From: Schizochytrium sp. CCTCC M209059
Taxonomy: Eukaryota > Sar > Bigyra > Thraustochytrida > Thraustochytriidae
NCBI GenBank assembly: GCA_000818945.1
Contig: KN805373.1
Span: 62,001 to 126,000, forward strand
Reading direction: 5' to 3'
Length of the DNA: 64,000 nucleotides
Below, piece by piece: positions 51,058 through 61,772 of the stretch (its first letter is position 1; each line of letters starts with the position of its first letter). A program made the translations under genes and the position numbers. The notes under the pieces are model-generated. The model was not told the DNA's origin. It saw only the letters and a program-made list of their open reading frames with translations, and searched no databases.

Positions 51058-52246
51058 TTCCCTCCTGATTTCGCTTTGGAATCTTTTTCCTTCAAATCGC
51101 TCACTCCTTTTACGTTAAGCGGCGAGGCTCGGCACTTCTCTCTATTTACGCAGTATGTGAGAGTATGTGTATGTGTATGTGAGATTGTTTCTTCTTTCTT
51201 TTTTTGCCGGCCGTCTGTGGGAACGTGAACCCGCTATCGAGCTCCGGCTCAACTTGCACGGCAACAGCTCTGTCTCCGTAGTTTTAGGCGATGGCACGAT
51301 GTATCGCAAACATTGCGCTCCCGATCTCGCCTGGTCTCCAGTGCACGCGGGCAGCCAGCCAGCCACGCGCGCGCGCGCACGCACGCACGCACGCATCTAC
51401 CGCGCCTCTCTCCCCCCTTCTCTTCCTTGCTAGCAACTCCCGGGCACCGGATCTGTGTTTCCTCCGTGCGCCGTGCCGGCGCTCCCCTTCCCTCCATCTC
51501 CATCTCTCTCTACACACACACACACACACACACACGCACGCACAGGCCGGCCGACCGGCCTCCCAAGACTAACCGCGGCGATCCAGCCAGCCCGCCAGCC
51601 AAGCCACCAACTCGTCCACGCTCCGGCGGCCGCCTTCGACGTCCTCGTCCCCGTCCGGGCTTCGTGCATTGCCCTCCTCGCGGTCAATCAATCGTTCACT
51701 CCCAGGTCCCGCTCCCAGGGAGATAGATGAGAGATGATATCCGGGTCAGGCCGCCGCCGCGTCCCATCGCGCGGCCGCGGCCCGGTCGATGCCGGCTGCC
51801 GCGGCGTGCAGGAGCCCCGCCAGACCCGGGTCGCGGCGGCGGCTCTCGCGGCCGGCGCGAGGACGGCCCCCCGGAGAGGGCCGCGGCCAGGAGCGGCCGG
51901 AGCTCGGGGCCCGGACGTTTCCGCGCGGGCTGTTGGCTCGGGACTTTGCCTATCCCTTATCCCTGAGCCCGAGCGTGAGCACGGGCTTGGGCAGCAACAG
52001 GCAAAGCGAGGGAAGCAAAGATTGCTTTGCGTCGCCGGCTTCGACGCACGAGCCTCTGTGCGCCAACAGACCCCGAACGAGCTCGCTGCGGCTGGGAGCT
52101 TGCGCTGCGTGCCTGCGAGCGCGGTTGGATAGCTAGCGAGCGAGCTAGCTGCTCGAGTTGCGGGACGGGTTTTTCGGAGAGGGCAAGGGGGAGAAGGGAA
52201 GCGCGAGCTAGCGCGAGCTAGCGCGAGCTAGCGCGAGAGGGAGACC
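51058..52246. other. Divergent intergenic region with simple repeats
   Basis: About 1.2 kb. (GTAT)/(TGTA) units near 51155-51180, CGCGCA and GCAC units at 51365-51395, (CA)n at 51513-51534 and CGAG/CTAG units at 52130-52155. A 10-bp unit GCGCGAGCTA is repeated four times at about 52200-52237, directly before the transporter ATG. No gene seen. Confidence 0.55.
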
Positions 52247-53371
52247 ATGTTTGAGCCGCTGGTCGCCATGGGCGTGGGCTCGGTCTTCGGACTGGTGCTG
52301 GACAAGGCGCACAACAACATTCCGGCGAGTATCATCACGCAGATGAACATGACGAACTTTACCATGATGAGGATGTTCCTGGCCGCCTCCGGGACCAGCG
52401 CCTTTGTGATCCTGGCGCTGCACCAGCTCGGCATCAAAGAACGCACGTGTAAAGGAGGACTCTCGCTCGGACTCAAATGGTTTGGGGGCTACGGCGCAAA
52501 CTTTGTCGGCGGCATCATTCTTGGCGTCGGTCTCTTTCTTACCGGCGCCTGCCCCGGCACTGTCTTCGCCATGATGGGCGCCAACGTACCGTACTCGGGA
52601 TACACGTTTGCGGGCGGCGTCCTCGGAACGATTCTCTTTGGCTACATGGAAAAGCATCTGCGCAAGAACGAGAACTTTCACGTGCGTCACGAGCCGGCCA
52701 CCTCGGACCTTGCGATCAAGCTCGGCGTACCGTTTGAGGTCGCTTCCATTGGGTTCCTCGCAATTTGTGCTGGTGGTGTTGTCGCCGTTGAACAGCTTCT
52801 CCCATGGAAACAGGGTCAGGCTCAGCTTCTCGCAGAGCCTCTCCCGGAACGCCCGCTGCTCGATGTCACGGCGCCCAGCTGGGATCCCATGGTTGCCGGC
52901 ATGATTCTCGGCGGCCTTCAGCTTCCCATCAAGACGCTCACGGGCTATGCGCTGGGCCAGAGCAGCGCCTATGTCCAAATCGCAGGCCAATGTGCGCGCT
53001 TGGTGGACAGCAATCTTGAGACGAACAGCCCCTACCTCTTTCGCACGATTGGAGACAACTACGACCTTTTCCAGGTGTTTTCTGGTATCGGCATCATGGC
53101 CGGCGCTGCGCTTTCAAACTATCTTGCGGGCGAGCCAGAGCTCTCGAGTCTCGCTGCCAACGGATGCGGCGATCCGGTGCGTGCATTTGTTGGCGGTGTC
53201 ATCATGCTGCTTGGCGCGCGCTGCGCGGGCGGCTGCGCAAGTGGCCATGGCATCAGTGGCATGGCTACGCTTTCGGCTGGCTCCGTGGTGTCCGTCTGCG
53301 GCATGTTCCTCGGCGGCATCTTGTGTTCAGTGGCTTCTGGATCCTTTATGCAGCAAGTTGCCGTGATCTAA
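52247..53371 (+). CDS. YeeE/YedE-type sulfur (thiosulfate) transporter
   Basis: A 374-residue multi-pass protein of the YeeE/YedE (DUF395, Sulf_transp) family. It carries both family cores: GVGLFLTGACPGTVFAMMG (near residues 88-106) and GARCAGGCASGHGISGMA (near 325-342), whose cysteines lie in the thiosulfate path of bacterial YeeE. Around ten hydrophobic segments are visible, in two related halves. It should import thiosulfate or another reduced sulfur compound, feeding cysteine synthesis; location and substrate are by family. The ATG at 52247 directly follows a GCGCGAGCTA repeat. Mostly a bacterial family, patchy in eukaryotes, which suggests old transfer. Confidence 0.9.
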   Translation: MFEPLVAMGVGSVFGLVLDKAHNNIPASIITQMNMTNFTMMRMFLAASGTSAFVILALHQLGIKERTCKGGLSLGLKWFGGYGANFVGGIILGVGLFLTGACPGTVFAMMGANVPYSGYTFAGGVLGTILFGYMEKHLRKNENFHVRHEPATSDLAIKLGVPFEVASIGFLAICAGGVVAVEQLLPWKQGQAQLLAEPLPERPLLDVTAPSWDPMVAGMILGGLQLPIKTLTGYALGQSSAYVQIAGQCARLVDSNLETNSPYLFRTIGDNYDLFQVFSGIGIMAGAALSNYLAGEPELSSLAANGCGDPVRAFVGGVIMLLGARCAGGCASGHGISGMATLSAGSVVSVCGMFLGGILCSVASGSFMQQVAVI

Positions 53372-53473
53372 ATTGCACCCGGGGCCTCAGGCTGGAAATG
53401 GGAAACCACCCGAGAGACCAAAAGACAACCAACCAAAAATGGCTTGATCAAATCAAAGTAAAGTTTTGTTTTT

Positions 53474-55738
53474 CTATCGTACCCTACGGATCTTCTTTTG
53501 CTGTGACGCATGCTTGACCTCGCCGCGCTCGAGCATGATCTGCAGAGCCTTGCGTACGGCAAACTGGCTGTAGCCCTGGAGTGACACGAACTCGTCAATG
53601 AGACCACGCTGCGAGACCGTGGACCCAATGGGAACACGACGCTTGATTTGATCCTCCACAGCTTGCACCTCGCGCACCTGCTCGCGGGCAAGCGACGACA
53701 TGTCCCCGGGCGCTGCGCCATTTGATGCAGCATTGAGCGTCGAAACCTTGAAGAGGCGAATGGCCTCCGTGACGTGCGCAGGCGTTGCTTCGAAAGCAAG
53801 CTCCATCTTGGCCAGCGACTCGGCGATGCGCACAACGGCCTCGAGCTGACGAATGGTAATGGGAACCGTCGGGCTGCCCCCCCCGGACGACTCGCGTTGA
53901 CGCTTGCGGTGATCTTCGCGAATGCCTACATAATTGTTGCGAAGCAGCTCGGCAGCGGCTGGTGACAGAACGGGGGCGCACTTAAGGCGGCAGTATTTGA
54001 TGTACTTTTTCATGAGCAAGAGATCAATCTCGCCCTGCGTGCGCTCCTCATCCGTGCCCACGGCGTCGGTTCCGCCACCACCATGGCCGCGATCAAAGTT
54101 GCTCACCGCCGTCGAAGCGTCGACGTGGACACCAATGACGTGCCGCGCGATGAGGCGGTCCTTGGCCTCGTCGCGAATGTCGCGTACGATAAAGATGAGA
54201 TCAAAGCGCGAAAGAATCGTTGGCAGAAAGTCAATGTTTTCCGCCGCAGACTTCATGTCGTCATAAGTGCCAAAAACAGGATTGGCTGCTGCAAGAACAG
54301 ACGATCTTGAATTAAGCACTGTGGTGATTCCTGCCTTGGCCACAGAGATGGTCTGCTGTTCCATTGCTTCGTGAATGGCCACGCGGTCTTGCTCGCGCAT
54401 CTTGTCAAACTCGTCGATGCAAACGACGCCGCCGTCTGCAAGGACCATTGCGCCGCCCTCGAGGAAAAACTCGCCGCGGGAGTCCTTGATGACGTTTGCC
54501 GTGAGACCCGCCGCAGACGAGCCCTTGCCCGAAGTGTACACACCAACGGGGGCCACCTTTTCTACAAATTTGAGAAACTGCGATTTGGCCGTCGATGGAT
54601 CACCCAGCATGAGCACGTTGATGTCGCCGCGCAGCTTCATGCCGTCGGGGAGAATGCGACGCGAGCCGCCAAAGAGCAAGCACGCGATGGCCTTTTTGAT
54701 GTCGTGCGTGTAGTCGCCCGAAATTGCAGGAGCGATCGAGCGGGCAATGCGACCGTAAATATCGCGCGAGCGGGCCATGTTGTGAAAGGTTTGCTCTTCT
54801 TCGGGCGTAAAAAGAGAGCTTGAGCGGCCGGACTCGTCGTCCATGACCTCGATGCCAACGACTGTGAGAAAGCCGTCCTTAACGGAGGACGGCATGCGAG
54901 AGCCGCCCTTGGCGCTCGCGGTTTTACCGGACTGCTGTCGCACCGAGGAAATGCCCATAACTTTGATGCGCATGCCAGGGGAGACCTGGTCAACGAGGTT
55001 TCGCGTCACGGAGAGGTTGATGCTGCGGGGCATTTCTCCCGTTGGTACTGCTTCGGGGGCCTCTTGGAGCTTGAGCCACTGCGCGTCAACGTACTTGTTT
55101 TGGTCGGGAAGTACCTTGAACGAGTCATTAGGCGAAGGACATTCTGGAGCAGGACATGATCGGGGCATTTTCACGGCCTTGTTGAAGTTTGCGCAGGGAA
55201 TGGTCTTCTTATATCTGCATGAAGTGCAAATAAATGTGAGCTCGACAGCTTTGGCGGACGCGCGCGATGCGTGCGTAACAATGCCAGGAATCATGAGCAG
55301 CTTGTTCATGTCGTTGGCGGACACGGTGCGTAGCGGAGTGGGTTTCTGTTTGCTTGAGAGCAAGACCTGAATGTCTGGAATTTCACCGCTTTGCATCTCG
55401 TCGCGGCTAGGCGTGGTTAGTTGCAGTGCCTGCTTAGCTGCCTCCTCAAAGACGTCGAGGTAGACTGCTGGGCGCTGGAGAAGCATGTCCAAGAGCTCCT
55501 CGTCATAGTTGTTCAGGTGCTCGAGCTCCACGACAAGCTTATGTTCGCCGCGCCGAAAGCGCTCGAGCAGCTGCGCGCGATAAGGAAAAACTTGTGTTGA
55601 GGCCTCGCGGTAGTTGCGGATAAACTCGCGGAAGCGGCTCAGGACGCGCTTCTTTTCATTTCTGCTCACGTCCGCCTCCCCTGCGCCAAGGTTCTGGTTC
55701 GTGTACGACGCGGGGCGTTCGTCCCAAGCCGTCGCCAT
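53474..55738 (-). CDS. MCM5: MCM5 replicative helicase subunit
   Basis: A 754-residue MCM5. The N-terminal domain (RFREFIRNYREASTQVFPYR) is followed by a zinc-binding CTSC...C...C segment (about residues 165-200). The AAA+ core has Walker A GDPSTAKSQ, then VGVYTSGKGSSAAGLTA, Walker B CIDEFDKM and the arginine finger LSRFDLIF. A winged-helix C-terminus follows. It works in the MCM2-7 ring that unwinds DNA at replication forks. Length is as in other eukaryotes and no intron was seen. The ATG at 55738 has a good context. A perfect inverted repeat lies 27-56 bp upstream of the start. Confidence 0.97.
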   Translation of the reverse strand: MATAWDERPASYTNQNLGAGEADVSRNEKKRVLSRFREFIRNYREASTQVFPYRAQLLERFRRGEHKLVVELEHLNNYDEELLDMLLQRPAVYLDVFEEAAKQALQLTTPSRDEMQSGEIPDIQVLLSSKQKPTPLRTVSANDMNKLLMIPGIVTHASRASAKAVELTFICTSCRYKKTIPCANFNKAVKMPRSCPAPECPSPNDSFKVLPDQNKYVDAQWLKLQEAPEAVPTGEMPRSINLSVTRNLVDQVSPGMRIKVMGISSVRQQSGKTASAKGGSRMPSSVKDGFLTVVGIEVMDDESGRSSSLFTPEEEQTFHNMARSRDIYGRIARSIAPAISGDYTHDIKKAIACLLFGGSRRILPDGMKLRGDINVLMLGDPSTAKSQFLKFVEKVAPVGVYTSGKGSSAAGLTANVIKDSRGEFFLEGGAMVLADGGVVCIDEFDKMREQDRVAIHEAMEQQTISVAKAGITTVLNSRSSVLAAANPVFGTYDDMKSAAENIDFLPTILSRFDLIFIVRDIRDEAKDRLIARHVIGVHVDASTAVSNFDRGHGGGGTDAVGTDEERTQGEIDLLLMKKYIKYCRLKCAPVLSPAAAELLRNNYVGIREDHRKRQRESSGGGSPTVPITIRQLEAVVRIAESLAKMELAFEATPAHVTEAIRLFKVSTLNAASNGAAPGDMSSLAREQVREVQAVEDQIKRRVPIGSTVSQRGLIDEFVSLQGYSQFAVRKALQIMLERGEVKHASQQKKIRRVR

Positions 55739-56505
55739 GGTGGTTGAGCTTGACCAGCTTCTTTCTTGTCAACTCTTTTGCACGAGTTGACAAGCTGGCG
55801 CCCGGGAAGACCTGCGGCCGTCAGCCTTGATGGTCTCGCGCGATGACGAGAAAGGGAGACCGAGTCTCTCTCGTCACGCGCGAGGACGCACTCGAGCGTT
55901 GCTCGAAGAAGACACGAACGACGATCGATCGCGTGTTGTCTGATTGACAGTGAGAACGAAAGTCACGGTTAGGCAATTGTTGAAACCGAAAAATTGGTTT
56001 GTCCGAAACGTTACGATCAGGCCGTTTCGCAGACTCACTGTGACCCAGAGCCGAATTGAAGAAACAGAGGTGATGGATGCTATAGAATGTTGGACTCGCA
56101 ATCTCTGAAATAGAAATGAATGTTGGCCCGAGGCCGTCACCATAGATAGGGCCTAGGCCTGATTTGGTTTGATTATATTGAAGAATTTCAGGCAAAGTCG
56201 AAACCGGTTGTCATGGCAAGTATCATATAGAAGGAGATGACGCCAGGCTGGCGGTGGAGCAGGCTATTCGCAGCTCTTCATTCTCTGCTCTGGGGGAAAA
56301 AGGTAAGGTAATCTACTTGCACATCGCGCTGCTGGTTCGTATAGTTTTTTTTTAGGGATTTTTTTGTTTACTTCTGAAGTGATGGGAGGCTAAGCAGTGA
56401 TTGAATGACGCGCGAGGAGCAAAAAAAGTGCAGCAGTGCAGCGAGGACATGCGTGTCCGCCCGCTCTCGCTCTTAAGATCTTGGGAAAAAAAAAATCTTA
56501 CTGCA
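55739..56505. other. Intergenic region upstream of MCM5
   Basis: 767 bp between MCM5 and SEC61A; includes the hairpin listed separately and AT-rich sequence at 56330-56400. No gene recognised. Confidence 0.5.
55765..55794. promoter_or_regulatory. Perfect 11-bp inverted repeat upstream of MCM5
   Basis: CTTGTCAACTC and its exact complement GAGTTGACAAG are separated by 8 bp (TTTTGCAC). An outer CCAGCTT (55753-55759)/AAGCTGG (55792-55798) pair extends the symmetry apart from a CTTTCTT-like insertion in the left arm. It ends 27 bp before the MCM5 ATG, so it is in the 5' UTR or core promoter. Confidence 0.6.
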
Positions 56506-58097
56506 TCACTGCATCATGCCCATGAGACCAAGGTTGCCACCCTGGGCGACCTGCTCCTTGGCAAAAGTCTCAAAGTACTGGTGCACGATGGTCACGGCAA
56601 GAAGGATACCGGTACCGGAGCCAATGGCGCCCATCATGTCAGCAAAGACACTGAGAGCGGCAATGCACATGCCGCCAAAGGTGGCGGCAGTAGGGATGTA
56701 GCGGTTGAGCACGGAAACCGTGGAGGCTTCCCGGAAGCCGGCAATGCCGAGACCCTGGTCCTTGAGCTGCTTGGCCACATCGCGCGGCGACGAGCCGGAG
56801 ATGTCGATCCATGTTCGCGCGAAGAGACCGCACGAGCCAACGATAAAGGTAAAGTAAATGACGGAGTGGATCGGGTCGAAGAGGAAGTCCATGAGGCTGC
56901 TGGGCGGGCTAATGTAATAGGCGAGACCACCCGTGGGCTTGCTCTGGCCAGGCGCCGCGGCCTCCCAGCGGCCGAGCATGCGGACCAGAATGTTGTTGCT
57001 AAAGCGCTTGTAGAGGATCTGGCTGAGAAAGTACAGGTTCGAAACGAGCGCAGTCTGCAGGATAATGGGGATGTTGGACGTGTAAAAGAGCTTGATCGGG
57101 TACGAGCTCGTGTGGCCGCGCACGCGGTGGCTCTTGAGCGGGATATCGACGCGGAAGCCCTGGAAGTAGATGACCACGAGGAAGACCACGACGGTGGACA
57201 TGAGGTTGATGAGGTTGGGCAGGTTCTGGCGGTAAAAGGCCTCCTTGAGCGCCTGGAACTTGTTTGGCCGCGTGAGCACGAGGTGGCCGAGGGCAATGAC
57301 GGCACCCTCGAACTCGGTGCCGGCGCCAGTGTTGATGGTGGTGGGGGAGAATGCCTTCCAGACGATGGACTCGCAAATGTTGGTGGCGATGAAGAGCGAG
57401 ATACCCGAGCCGAGACCGTAACCCTTTTGCAGGAGCTCATCGAGGATGATGACGATGACGCCCGCCATCACGAGCTGCATGATGATGAGGATCGCGTTGC
57501 CGGCGCCAATATCGGAGACGTCACCGTAGGCACCAGAGAGAACGTAGGCGACGGCTTCACCAATGGTGATGAGGATACCAAAGAGCTTTTGCGCACCGCC
57601 AAAGAGAGCGCGATCTTCCTTGACGGACTGATCCACCTCGATGATGCGCACGCCAGCAAGAAGCTGCATGATCATGCCACTGGTAACGATGGGGCTGATG
57701 CCGAGCTCCATGAGCGTGCCGCGGTTCGAGGCCAGAATGACACGCACCCAGTAGAGAGGGTCACCGCCCTTGCCCAGACTCACGCCGTAGAGAGGGATCT
57801 GGCAGCACACCAAGAAGATGAAGAGCGTGATGGCCGTCCAGAGCATCTTCTCGCGGAAGGGCACCTTGCGGTCAGGCTGTGAATTTCATCAAAGAAGGAA
57901 ATGAAAAGAGGAAAAGAAGAAATTGTCGCGGCGAAAAAGCGTGGACGTCAGCTATCTACCTGTCTGTCTTTCTGACTGTCTGGTGGGCTTTGTAGCGCAA
58001 GTTTGACAGTAATCGATGGCGCTCTGCGCGCACGTACCTGTTCGACCTCCGGGATGATGAACATCATCGGCTTGATGATCTGAAGAAAGCGCACCAT
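56506..58097 (-). CDS. SEC61A: Sec61 alpha, ER translocon channel, two exons
   Basis: Exon 1 (58097-58038) encodes MVRFLQIIKPMMFIIPEVEQ and exon 2 (57876-56506) continues PDRKVPFREKMLWTAITLF to the end. Together they give 476 residues, the usual length of Sec61 alpha. The 161-bp intron starts GTACGT and ends CACAG in phase 0. The ten-helix channel fold is evident: plug region GISPIVTSGMIMQLLAG, YGLGSGISLFIATNICE, and the cytosolic loop YFQGFRVDIPLKSHRVRG that contacts the ribosome. This is the protein-conducting channel for secretory and membrane proteins. Confidence 0.97.
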
Positions 58098-59171
58098 CTT
58101 GCCGAGCGAGAGGGTCTCTTCTTCTCCTCCTTGTCCTTGTCCTTGTCCTTCTTACTCGTCCACGAGCACGCGCACGAGCACGAGCACGAGCACGGGCACG
58201 GGCACCGACGCCCGAGGCCGAGCCGCTCTTGTGCGCTTGCGCGCGCGCGCGAGGAGCGCCTCGCGGACGCGGGTCGCGGCGCTGGCGCGGGCGTGCAGAG
58301 CGCGCGCGGGCGGTAGGCTGCGGAGGCTGCGTGCGGCGGGCGCGCGTGCGTGCAGACGGGCCAATTGGACTTTTGCGTTGGATTAGATATGCCACTTTGG
58401 CACCTCCAGGTTGTCGCGCTCTGCTTCCGGCCCCCACTGCGCTCTACTTTCGCTCCACTGCATTGCGACCTCCGTCTTCCGCCCCGTTACAAGCTTCCAC
58501 CACCGTCTTCTGTACTGTTTCAAGTTTCCATCACCGCCAGTGGTGAGAGTGGTCGCCGAACATGGACTAAAATTATTTACAGACTGGCCTCCACTGAGAA
58601 CCAAAAATTCAATTTCCTCTATCGTAGAGGTAACGGGCGCCTCTAGTGGCGAGAGAGGGGGACAGGAAAAAATCAAATTTGCGGTCGCGCGCACAACGCG
58701 AGCAGATGGTGTGTGCAAGCCCTATGGGAACGCCGCGATGAGAACTTCGCGCATTTTTGCGAGATTGGCAACAACCAAGGGTGGCTTGAAGGACTTTTGC
58801 TCACAGGCGGGCTGCCTGACTCATGAGCAGATTGCCTGAGTCACTAAGTAGACTGCTTGAGTCACAAGCAGACTGCTCGACTCACTAAGTAGACTGCTTG
58901 ACTCGCTCTGACGGAAGAGGCTGCGATAATTCAAAGCTATAAATCTTGCTCGCTCTCTAAAGGTGAAGGAGAAGGGATGCGGACTGAAGATGATGAGATG
59001 CAAGGATGGAGAAATACTTTTAGGGACTTTGCATATTTATTTTTGGCCAGAAAAAGGTCGTTGGAAAACAAAGGCCATTTGTTTTTTGTTACTTCATCTG
59101 GGTTTGTTTTCGTGGGACGCTCCGCGAAACGTATACGACCTCGCCATTTTGCACATGAAAGCTCAATATAA
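58098..59171. other. Region upstream of SEC61A
   Basis: About 1.1 kb. It holds (CACGAG)n at about 58155-58205, a GC-rich segment to 58340, and the AP-1-like tandem array at 58817-58905. No gene recognised. Confidence 0.5.
58817..58905. promoter_or_regulatory. Five phased AP-1/GCN4-like TGASTCA sites in a tandem repeat
   Basis: TGACTCA 58817, TGAGTCA 58837, TGAGTCA 58858, CGACTCA 58878 and TGACTCG 58899: three perfect and two single-mismatch copies, 20-21 bp apart, in a short tandem repeat. It lies about 720 bp upstream of the SEC61A start. bZIP binding is inference. Confidence 0.5.
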
Positions 59172-61286
59172 TCATTTGCGAGGTCCAATCACGTTACTCG
59201 CGAGGAAACGAAGACTCGTGGGATTGACAATGACGTCGCGCTTGGGACTCTGCGGGAAAAGACCGTGCGCCGGGCTGGAGGCAAAACTTCGTGATTTGGG
59301 AGAATTGAGCATGATCTGAGTGCGGTTGAGAACGCCACCCGCGGCGGACGGTTCGTACGGCGCTGGAACCGCACGTAATAAGAGGTCCTTACGAAGACGC
59401 TCCGTCTCGCGGAGGAGTTTACCCGGGTGAGCAGGCTCATCTGCTTCAATCTGAAGTCTTCCGAGGCGCTTCTTGCCATTTAATGCCTGGGCCCCGGAGG
59501 CGCCCCCTGCGACGCTCGGTGTGCTGTCTTGCGCACTAAATGGCGCGTGATGGACACCGTGATCGTCAATGTAGCCTTCATCAACGGTACCGTCGCTTGC
59601 GAGGTCGTCGTCAAAATCGTCAGTATGTGTCGCATGGTCTCCCGCGAAAGCTGCGGACAAGTCTTGAAGCTGTAAGTTGAGCGACTCGCCATTTTCAGCA
59701 AGTGTGATGGCCTCAATCTCCGCAAGACGAGTTGCTAGACGCTTCACCTTGCGCATGTCCGCTCCAGGAGCACGCGCTTGAATTTCGAGCTCCTTGCGCA
59801 TGCGCTCGAGCTCTCTCTGTTGTGTGATGCGATTTAATCGCGCCTGCATATCGGCAATAGCTCTACGCGCTTCAGTGGGTGTCGTCACCACGGCACCTGG
59901 TGCGAGAGGATGCTTGGGTGACGGAACGGGTGAGTTTTGGAGAAAGCCAGATAGACGCTGCATGGTTTCAAGGTCTTCATCCGCAGTGACGATCTGCAGA
60001 CGAGACCCATTCCGAGCGAGGCCCCGTTCTTTGGCGCCTCCGGAAAGCACGACTGCGGGCATGCTCGATTCATGAAAAACGACGCTGCCAGGGTCTTGAA
60101 GTTCGAGCTGAATGTCGCGATTCACCTTTTGCAAGACGTTTTCGAGCATGACGAGCTCAACAATGCCGTCAAGAACGGTCCAGTCGGTCTGCAAAGCGCG
60201 AAATTCCGTTTCGAGACTAGACCGAAGCCTCGGCGAGAGGGCTCCGCCATGCAAGCCATCTCGTACGCGAAAGTAAATGGCCTGATAGTCTTGGTCGCTC
60301 AAGAGTGGGTGGTCCTTTTCGAACGCCGATCGCTGTCGGGAGATGGCAAGCTGGATCTTGCCGCTTGCATCGAGGAGACGAGACAAAACGGTCTCGGCTT
60401 CTCGCGCATCATCGCTGAGCGAGGTTGAAGAGGATTTGCCGCCATCCGCTGCGACGCTGGCTGGTTCTGGGGGCAAGTCTCCTTTTAGTCGTTCTGCGAC
60501 AAGGTATTCGACCTTGACACGCTCAAAGACCAGGTTCTCGGAGAGTTCATCAATTTGTTCGGCCGTGACTGTACCGAGGCTGAGACCATCCATGGCGCGA
60601 TACAATGCCAGCACGGCCTCTGCCCACGGCAAAAGCTCGGTGTCGCGCTCGATGAGGGCCCCTTGTCGGGCGCTTTCAACAAAAGACGTGGCTAGGGCGA
60701 CCTGAAGGTCCCATTCCTTCATGTCGAGTTGAGCGCGGAGCACACGCGCCTGTGCTTCATCGTCTCGGCAAAGACGAGCGTAAGCGAGTTCCATCCAGCG
60801 CGCAAAGTTCTCAAAGCTTTGCAGCGAGTCGACGAGATCAAGAAGCTCTTCGATGTGGGCACGTAGAGTTGGAGTTGTACCGGCGCCCGGTTGGAGTCTC
60901 GCCTCAAGCATGGCGACAAGTTCGCCCTCGTTGACCCCAAGAGAGGTAATGAAGCTGGCCAGCATTTTCTCGGCCCATGTTTGAAATGTGAGAAAGAGGC
61001 CATGCTGGTGGTGGCTAAAGTGCAAGAGACTTGCTGACTTTTGTTCGCCGCCACGTGGAGTGTGTGCATTTTCCCAATTGCTCTCGTCCCACCCTTGCGG
61101 CGCTCGCGTGAGCTCGTGTGCATGGCTGTTCAACACTCCTGCCGGTCTGGACCCAACAAACTTTTTCGCGTGGCTGCTCACAAACACGGATAAACTTTGC
61201 TGCCACTCGGCGCCTTGCAAGAACTCCTTGAGCAGACGCACATAAGGTTCTTCGTACTCGTCTTCGTCCTGCCTGAGCCGCTGCAT
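59172..61286 (-). CDS. BART-domain-like protein, 704 aa
   Basis: Starts at ATG 61286 (MQRLRQDEDEYEEP). The N-terminal about 160 residues look like an ARL2-binding BART domain: YVRLLKEFLQGAEWQQSL, FVSSHAKKFVG and LFLTFQTWAEKMLASFI with GVNEGELVAMLEARL, as in CFAP36 and ARL2BP. Here the domain carries an inserted loop of about 45 residues. The rest is largely helical, with coiled coil at about 495-570 (RRAIADMQARLNRITQQREL onward) and a Pro/Ser tail with SPVPSPKHP-type sites. BART proteins act with ARL2/ARL3 GTPases at cilia and mitochondria; that role is inferred. The frame upstream of 61286 is open but lacks ATG. Confidence 0.7.
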   Translation of the reverse strand: MQRLRQDEDEYEEPYVRLLKEFLQGAEWQQSLSVFVSSHAKKFVGSRPAGVLNSHAHELTRAPQGWDESNWENAHTPRGGEQKSASLLHFSHHQHGLFLTFQTWAEKMLASFITSLGVNEGELVAMLEARLQPGAGTTPTLRAHIEELLDLVDSLQSFENFARWMELAYARLCRDDEAQARVLRAQLDMKEWDLQVALATSFVESARQGALIERDTELLPWAEAVLALYRAMDGLSLGTVTAEQIDELSENLVFERVKVEYLVAERLKGDLPPEPASVAADGGKSSSTSLSDDAREAETVLSRLLDASGKIQLAISRQRSAFEKDHPLLSDQDYQAIYFRVRDGLHGGALSPRLRSSLETEFRALQTDWTVLDGIVELVMLENVLQKVNRDIQLELQDPGSVVFHESSMPAVVLSGGAKERGLARNGSRLQIVTADEDLETMQRLSGFLQNSPVPSPKHPLAPGAVVTTPTEARRAIADMQARLNRITQQRELERMRKELEIQARAPGADMRKVKRLATRLAEIEAITLAENGESLNLQLQDLSAAFAGDHATHTDDFDDDLASDGTVDEGYIDDHGVHHAPFSAQDSTPSVAGGASGAQALNGKKRLGRLQIEADEPAHPGKLLRETERLRKDLLLRAVPAPYEPSAAGGVLNRTQIMLNSPKSRSFASSPAHGLFPQSPKRDVIVNPTSLRFLASNVIGPRK

Positions 61287-61772
61287 CTTGTCCCCGCTTC
61301 GCGCAGCTCGGACTCCGTCGGCGACACGCTCCTGCAGCTTCCTGCCCGCTGTCAATCGCTGTCTGTTAGTCTGTGTCTTTCGATGGCTCGGCGCGGAAAC
61401 CAAAAGTTCGCTTTTCGTGATGTTTTTTTTTTTTGCCCCCTCTTGCGACACAGAGAGGGTGTGTACTCTTTTCGCGAATCACACAGGAACGTCTTTGGTG
61501 CGTGCGAGCGGGGAATCACCACTGTTAAAAGCGCAAAGATTTGTCGGACGCACAACAGAATTTGGCAGGAAGCCGCAGCACGGGCAACGCAGTGTCTGAT
61601 AAAATAACAAGGGGGATCAGAGCATGCGTTGCGCCTCGTTCAGGTTTTCGCGTGCTTGCAAGGTACGTACTTGCGCTGAGCAAATGAGAGAGAACTGAAT
61701 GGACTCGATCCTCGACAGAATCAGAAACATCAATATGAAAGGCTGAGAGATCGACATAACTTAGGAGTATAT
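61287..61772. other. Intergenic region
   Basis: 486 bp between two minus-strand genes. A palindromic GTACGTAC sits near 61664. Nothing else recognised. Confidence 0.5.

Noticed and set aside
56401..57882. 493-codon plus-strand frame
   Set aside because: Antisense to SEC61A; composition mirrors the real gene.
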